NCBI GenBank assembly: GCA_002914805.1 | Contig: JXTB01000070.1 | Coordinates: 645,066 to 709,065 of the forward strand | Direction: 5' to 3' | From: Parasponia andersonii | Taxonomy: Eukaryota > Streptophyta > Magnoliopsida > Rosales > Cannabaceae | DNA length: 64,000 nt | In this document: one piece after another, positions 59,798 to 64,000 of the stretch | Numbering within the stretch: position 1 is the first letter of the stretch | How the letters are laid out: each line of letters opens with the position of its first letter | The notes under the pieces: model-generated | Databases searched by the model: none | What the model saw: the letters and a program-made list of their open reading frames with translations, nothing else | Told to the model about the DNA's origin: nothing | Program-made: the position numbers and the translations under genes

Positions 59798-60495
59798 TTA
59801 AAATATAAAGGAGAATTTATTACGTACTTCAACACCTTCATAAGTTGCAAGATCTTCTAAAATTGAAGCCATGTCCAATGGTAAGGATAGGGATCTCAAC
59901 CAATTTTGACAACAAATCAATGCTTCTACTGTAATTGGACTTAATGAGCTCCGAAAGCTGTCAAGTACTCTACCTCTAGTGCTACATGCAGAAAAAATCT
60001 TGAGCAATTGCACCAAGGATTGAAAACTTTGATGAAGACACTTTTTACCATTCCAAGAAATCAAAGTTCTTATTCTTCCTATCCTCAATACATTCAACAA
60101 GGTATCTATCAAACTCAATTTTTAAATCAAATGACTCATCTTCAACACATTCTTTATCAAACTTTGATTCCTTATGAAAAGAATCCTCATCATTAGAATC
60201 TATCAAACTCATTTTCTCTTGAGAAGATATCTCACCAGCTCGGCTACTCTCAATTTTTTGTTGCACTTTGACTTCATATGTTGCATAGGGATCAATTAAC
60301 TTTGTTATGTAACTCTTAATGGTAGTCATAATAACCTTACATATCTTCATTGTAGAGTTTTTTAAAATAAAATAGCACATATTTCAGTTTGTGCCTAGGA
60401 TCAAGGACAACAACCACATAAAGAAGTATATTTTGTTTTTCAATATTACCCCAATGCTTGTCAAATTTCACCTTCATCCCAGAAGCCATATCTAT
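59798..60495 (-). pseudogene. hAT-family transposase fragment (C-terminal)
   Basis: The minus-strand reading starts MASGMKVKFDKHWGNIEKQN and VVVLDPRHKLKYV (the DUF4413/RNase-H-fold part of plant Ac-like transposases), then, after frame breaks, FDRYLVECIEDRKNKNFDFL, and the hAT dimerisation block ACSTRGRVLDSFRSSLSPIT with VEALICCQNWLRS. This is the conserved C-terminus of RICESLEEPER-type/Ac transposases. A possible intron follows (GTAC... to TTTTTAG near 59730). No terminal repeats were found; the N-terminal BED finger is absent. Confidence 0.87.
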
Positions 60496-62291
60496 TAAAA
60501 TTGATTTTTGGCTCAAATGCCATTTAAATTAGTTTTCCACGCACTACTGAAATCTTATATAAATAAGTATTAAGTAACATACAAAGAAGTACTAAACTTT
60601 AGGGTAGCTTCGTAAAAAGTCTTCAAAAACTTAAAAAAATTTGGTACAATTCTCCCGATCTCTCCTCATTGGTGGTCCAATAGGTAATGTTTCTTAGTCT
60701 TTGTTTTAAAAAGTCTTGTATGAATATTATTTGATAGCTTATACATTTAATTGAAAAAGAGCACGTGCAAAAGATTTGGTATACGTTGTTTCTACTATTC
60801 TTCTACTTTATGACAAGCATTTTTCTCCGGGCCGAAATTAATTTCAATTGACTGACAAACAATTGAATCGATAGAAATTGATAAACCATTGAATCATGAT
60901 TTAACTTTTAGCGGATGGAAATCGAGCAGAGCCTTACAATAGATGTTATATGTATGATACAAACAATACTTATCATAAAGACTACTATATATATTCCATC
61001 AGGTGTTTCAAACTCAATATTTCATCCTCACTGCCTCTTTTCCAACTAAACCTAATTTGTTCCTCAAAGAAACCAAATGATACTTTGAGCACTAGATTCA
61101 ACAAAGACAAGAGTTAGTAAGGTAGATTGTACATTTCAAAAAATTAGGAAGTGTTGAAGTGGCAGATTAGATTAAGTGTCAAATTATGGTCATGTAAATT
61201 GCTATTAAAAATATGGGAAAATAGTTGGTACCATTAATGGGTACAAAATAATTTATGTTTCCTTCATACTTACTGGTTTTTTTTTCATCATATATTTATA
61301 GCTTTTGTTCTTTGATTGGAATCCAGATAGTGATATCAAAATGGACTGGTAAGGACCTAATGACATGATTATAAGGCAACACAGAACAATTAGTAATATT
61401 ACGAATCTAATGCAACACATTCATAAAATTTGTTGGGGCCAACATGGCACAAGGTACAGCATATACAAAATAAGATAATGACATAAAATACCTTAATTTT
61501 TAAATTTTCTGCAAAAAATATCATCACTTTTGAAATCATGCATATTAATATACTGAACTTTGAATTTCTATAGATTAATATCATGACTTTTGAGTTTCCG
61601 CATAATAAGATTCTTATTTTTAAATTATGTAAATTAATATTCTGACTATTAAAATTCCTAGAACGACTTCGAAATTCTAGCAAATAAGGGTGTTGAAAAT
61701 AACTACTAAACTATAGAAATTGACGAATCCAGATCAATTCATAGGATTGTAGTGCATTTACGGTCAAGTACAGATTGAAAAACTAGCAAATTGAATGGCT
61801 CAGTTTTGTTTTGTTGATTAGCGAAAAGTGGTCGATATCAACTGAAATCAGCCAATTTATAATTTTTTTTAAGATGCTTTATTTAAGTATGATATTAGTG
61901 CTTATTGATGTCATATTTATTTAAATCTTTATGTTTTTAATAGTAGTATCCAAATATTGTATTGTATTTTATATTTTGGTTTCTTTTTTTTTTGAAAAAA
62001 AACTGATTTTTAATAAATAAGTCAAGTTTAAATTGTGTTATCACTTAAATTTTCAAACCGCAGAAACTGCCAAGATCATATCACAAAATGTGGGTGTGGT
62101 CTAGTCCATTTGAATTGACTAATTCAGATCGCACAAAACAAAAAGTACTCAATTGAAATTATATATCATTTTTTAATATTGTAGTTTTAATATAAAATGT
62201 AAAACAATTTAAGGAAAAATAAATTAAAATACAATCACACCTACACTTCTAATATTTAACTTAGGTTCTAATTTAATTTCAAGATAGAGTA
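60496..62291. other. Non-coding AT-rich stretch
   Basis: No gene seen. At 61480-61690 a degenerate repeat of about 45 bp appears four times ('ttaatat..tgacttttgaa-ttt'). Around 61690-62250, phrases such as 'agggtgttgaaaat' and 'aaaccgcagaaactgcc' suggest a decayed hAT-type MITE related to 48588-48800. Confidence 0.45.
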
Positions 62292-62781
62292 AATTTTTGA
62301 AAATGTCTTGATAAGGGTATGTTTTTTTTTTCGAAACAAAAAGGAGAATCGACATGACATACCTTATAGTCCCCACCCAATCTACCCCGTATTAGAGACC
62401 CAATCAGGACCACTAATGAAGTGATAGTGCACCGTAGACCCTGTGATCTACTCCACTACGAGGAAAGGAAGTGCCCTACAGAATAAGGACCCACATATTG
62501 GTGGGTCCCTCGGGAAACAGAAAACCCAATTTATCCCGTATTAGAGACCCAATCAGGACCACCAATAAAGTGATAGTACATCGTAGTCCTTGTGGACTAG
62601 TCCTATATGAGGAACAAAAGTGCCCCACTGAACAGGGACCAATATATTCGTGGCTCAATCGGGAAACAGAAAATATTCCTGCATTGAGTTCAACCCGTAC
62701 CTATGACGATTTGAACTTCCGACCTCATAGATAACAGACCTCTGAGTAGGCACACTACCACCAAGCCACCACCACTGGTGG
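62292..62781 (-). mobile_element. tRNA-derived SINE with perfect 14-bp TSD and duplicated body
   Basis: On the minus strand it starts CCACCAGTGGTGGTGGCTTG. The tRNA-like head has box A (TGGCTTGGTGGTAGTG, about 62747-62765) and box B (AGTTCAAATCGTC, about 62703-62717). The body is followed by TTTCGAAAAAAAAAACATAC and a short tail. TTCAAGATAGAGTA stands on both sides (62278-62291 and 62782-62795), a perfect 14-bp target duplication typical of LINE-mediated insertion. The body contains a 149-bp unit twice. The open frames within it are not genes. Confidence 0.85.
62376..62673 (-). repeat. Tandem duplication of a 149-bp unit inside the SINE
   Basis: Units 62376-62524 and 62525-62673 share 'cccgtattagagacccaatc', 'aaagtgatagt', 'aagtgcccyac' and the end 'gggaaacagaaaa'. 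They differ at many positions, so the duplication is older than this copy or has decayed. Confidence 0.88.
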
Positions 62782-62795
62782 TTCAAGATAGAGTA

Positions 62796-63265
62796 TATTA
62801 GTTTAACAAATAATTTCTTTTTGTTATATAACCATTGATTACTAACATTTCATATACCTTTCAAAAAAGAAAAACCTAACATATCAGATTTACTTAAAAG
62901 AAATATGGTCTAAAAGTATTGCTAAAATGACTAAATTCAAAACAAAAAATAATAACAGGCACGATCATAGGAAAAAAAAAACTTAAATTTAGGGTTTAAT
63001 GTACGTTTCGACTAAGGGGTTTATTGCTTTTTTTTCCCATTTTTTGACTAATTTTTTATTCATGTAGGTGGGATTTGGCATCAAAGAATGAACTATAATA
63101 AGAATAGGAAGAAAAAATAAGCTTTTTATGATGAAATTGAAATAGAAAAAGAATCCAATTGAATTCAATAAGTATATTTTGTTAAACTAGGTTTAGATAT
63201 CCCAAATGCAAGTAGAAGAGCCACTGGATTCATGCATTATGAATAATGATGAGTTGGGCTAGCAT
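62796..63265. other. AT-rich spacer
   Basis: No gene, RNA or clear repeat found; homopolymer A and T runs near 62975 and 63030. Confidence 0.45.
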
Positions 63266-63606
63266 TTCGTATTATCGTATCGTGTTCGCGTCGACACGAT
63301 TACGACACAACATGATAACACCCAACTCGAATACGGTACGATTAATAAATGTGTCAAAAACTTAAATCTGAACACGACACGATTAATACGATATAATATG
63401 TGTCACTCGTTTAATAAATGTATCATATATCATATTATGATCTGTTTGATATAATTATTCAAAATTAACATGATTACTCTAATTCAACATGATTATACAC
63501 TAATTAATTTAATTTTAACTTATAAATATATTTAGAATTAATCAAAATCAAATTTAAAATATTGATATCGTATTAATATTGTGTTGATACGACATGAAAA
63601 TACGAA
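63266..63606. repeat. Possible MITE rich in CGTGTCG-type words
   Basis: The left part contains 'cgtattatcgtatcgtgttc' and 'gtcgacacgattacgacac'; near the right end 'gttgatacgacatgaaaatacgaa' is a partial inverted match. Such 'cgacacgattaa' words are common in a widespread plant small DNA transposon type. Ends and duplication are unclear. Confidence 0.35.
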
Positions 63607-63711
63607 TCATTTTCGAATTAAACAAATTGACCAGAAATCTACCTCTTTATTATACATTAAATCAAAATTCACGCAAAAATTTAATAATTCATCTAAATAC
63701 GTTTATTTTGT

Positions 63712-63821
63712 GTTATTTTCGAGTGATATCATTATCAGCAGCCGTATCGATATATTCATATTTTTTGTTATTTTTGAGTGGTATCATTATCAGCAGCCGT
63801 ATCGATATATTCATTTTGTCC
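63712..63821 (+). repeat. 55-bp tandem duplication
   Basis: GTTATTTTCGAGTGATATCA and the following bases to TATATTCAT occur at 63712 and again, with few changes, at 63767. Both contain 'cattatcagcagccgtatcg'. There is no coding meaning; the sequence from 63822 to the window end holds nothing I recognise. Confidence 0.85.
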
Positions 63822-64000
63822 TTCTGTTTATATCAGTGGGACCCGGACCTAATGCAGTGTTGACTGGTGTTGAGTCCTCTAGTTATTTATTGATTTGTTT
63901 ATTTATTTGGAAAAAAGCATTTGATTGATGAACCTTCCTAAAATCTCGCACCGAGATTTCGATCCTCAATATTGAGAAATTTCTTAACAAACGACTTTTT

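Noticed and set aside
62471..62734. Plus-strand open frame of 87 codons
   Set aside because: It lies wholly inside the SINE body and reads the duplicated unit twice.
63581..63928. Open frames at the window end
   Set aside because: Their length is due to the 55-bp tandem duplication (a repeat of the same peptide) with no domain.
1..64000. CRISPR array, prokaryotic operons or a plastid/mitochondrial insert
   Set aside because: No regularly spaced repeats, no ribosome-binding-site gene strings and no recognised organelle genes were seen; gene structure is that of plant nuclear DNA.

Overview
This window looks like nuclear DNA of a eudicot plant. It is AT-rich. Its one intact gene has nine coding exons with plant-type introns, and almost everything else is nested, decayed transposable elements typical of plants (Ty1/copia, Ty3 Tat and Tekay types, CACTA, hAT, tRNA-derived SINEs). 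A broken ZED1/ZRK-type pseudokinase gene, from a family known in eudicots, points the same way. I cannot name the species. No rRNA gene, tRNA gene, CRISPR array or prokaryotic operon is visible.

Layout, left to right: (1) 1-6000: end of a copia-type LTR, a decayed minus-strand Tat-type Ty3 pol fragment, and a 1600-bp solo LTR (4391-5990) with perfect 5-bp target duplications. (2) 6535-8290: a copia deletion derivative with two 223-bp LTRs. (3) 8997-9644: a CACTA-like non-autonomous element, then AT-rich DNA that includes an LTR-like stretch. (4) 13600-21625: a SINE-like piece, then a TATA box, a likely 5'UTR intron and a complete glycoside hydrolase family 3 (GH3) beta-glucosidase gene. It has 9 coding exons and encodes 628 aa, with a GC-AG intron 2 and a 4.28-kb intron 4. 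(5) 21913-28385: a minus-strand copia element (TSD GTTTG) whose 5' LTR carries a 655-bp solo LTR of a Ty3 family, called X here. (6) 29132-31819: a deleted Ty3 element. (7) 32626-48600: a ZRK-like pseudokinase gene split in two. Its halves are about 15 kb apart, separated by a hAT-like element that contains a Tekay-type chromovirus (33864-47806), whose 5' LTR in turn contains a family X element (36200-40013). (8) 49043-59700: a minus-strand array LTR-internal-LTR-internal of a second Tekay-type family, with another solo LTR (54772-57543, TSD TATAA) nested in the shared LTR. (9) 59798-60495: a hAT transposase fragment. (10) 62292-62781: a SINE with a perfect 14-bp target duplication and a duplicated body, then small repeats to the end.

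Only the GH3 gene looks functional; it should encode a secreted, cell-wall-acting exo-beta-glucosidase. All retroelement genes have stops, frameshifts or large deletions, several of them at catalytic motifs. The nesting order gives a relative history. The kinase gene was hit by the hAT-like element, that by the Tekay element, and that by family X, after which recombination left a duplicated flank and a truncated pol inside the family X copy.
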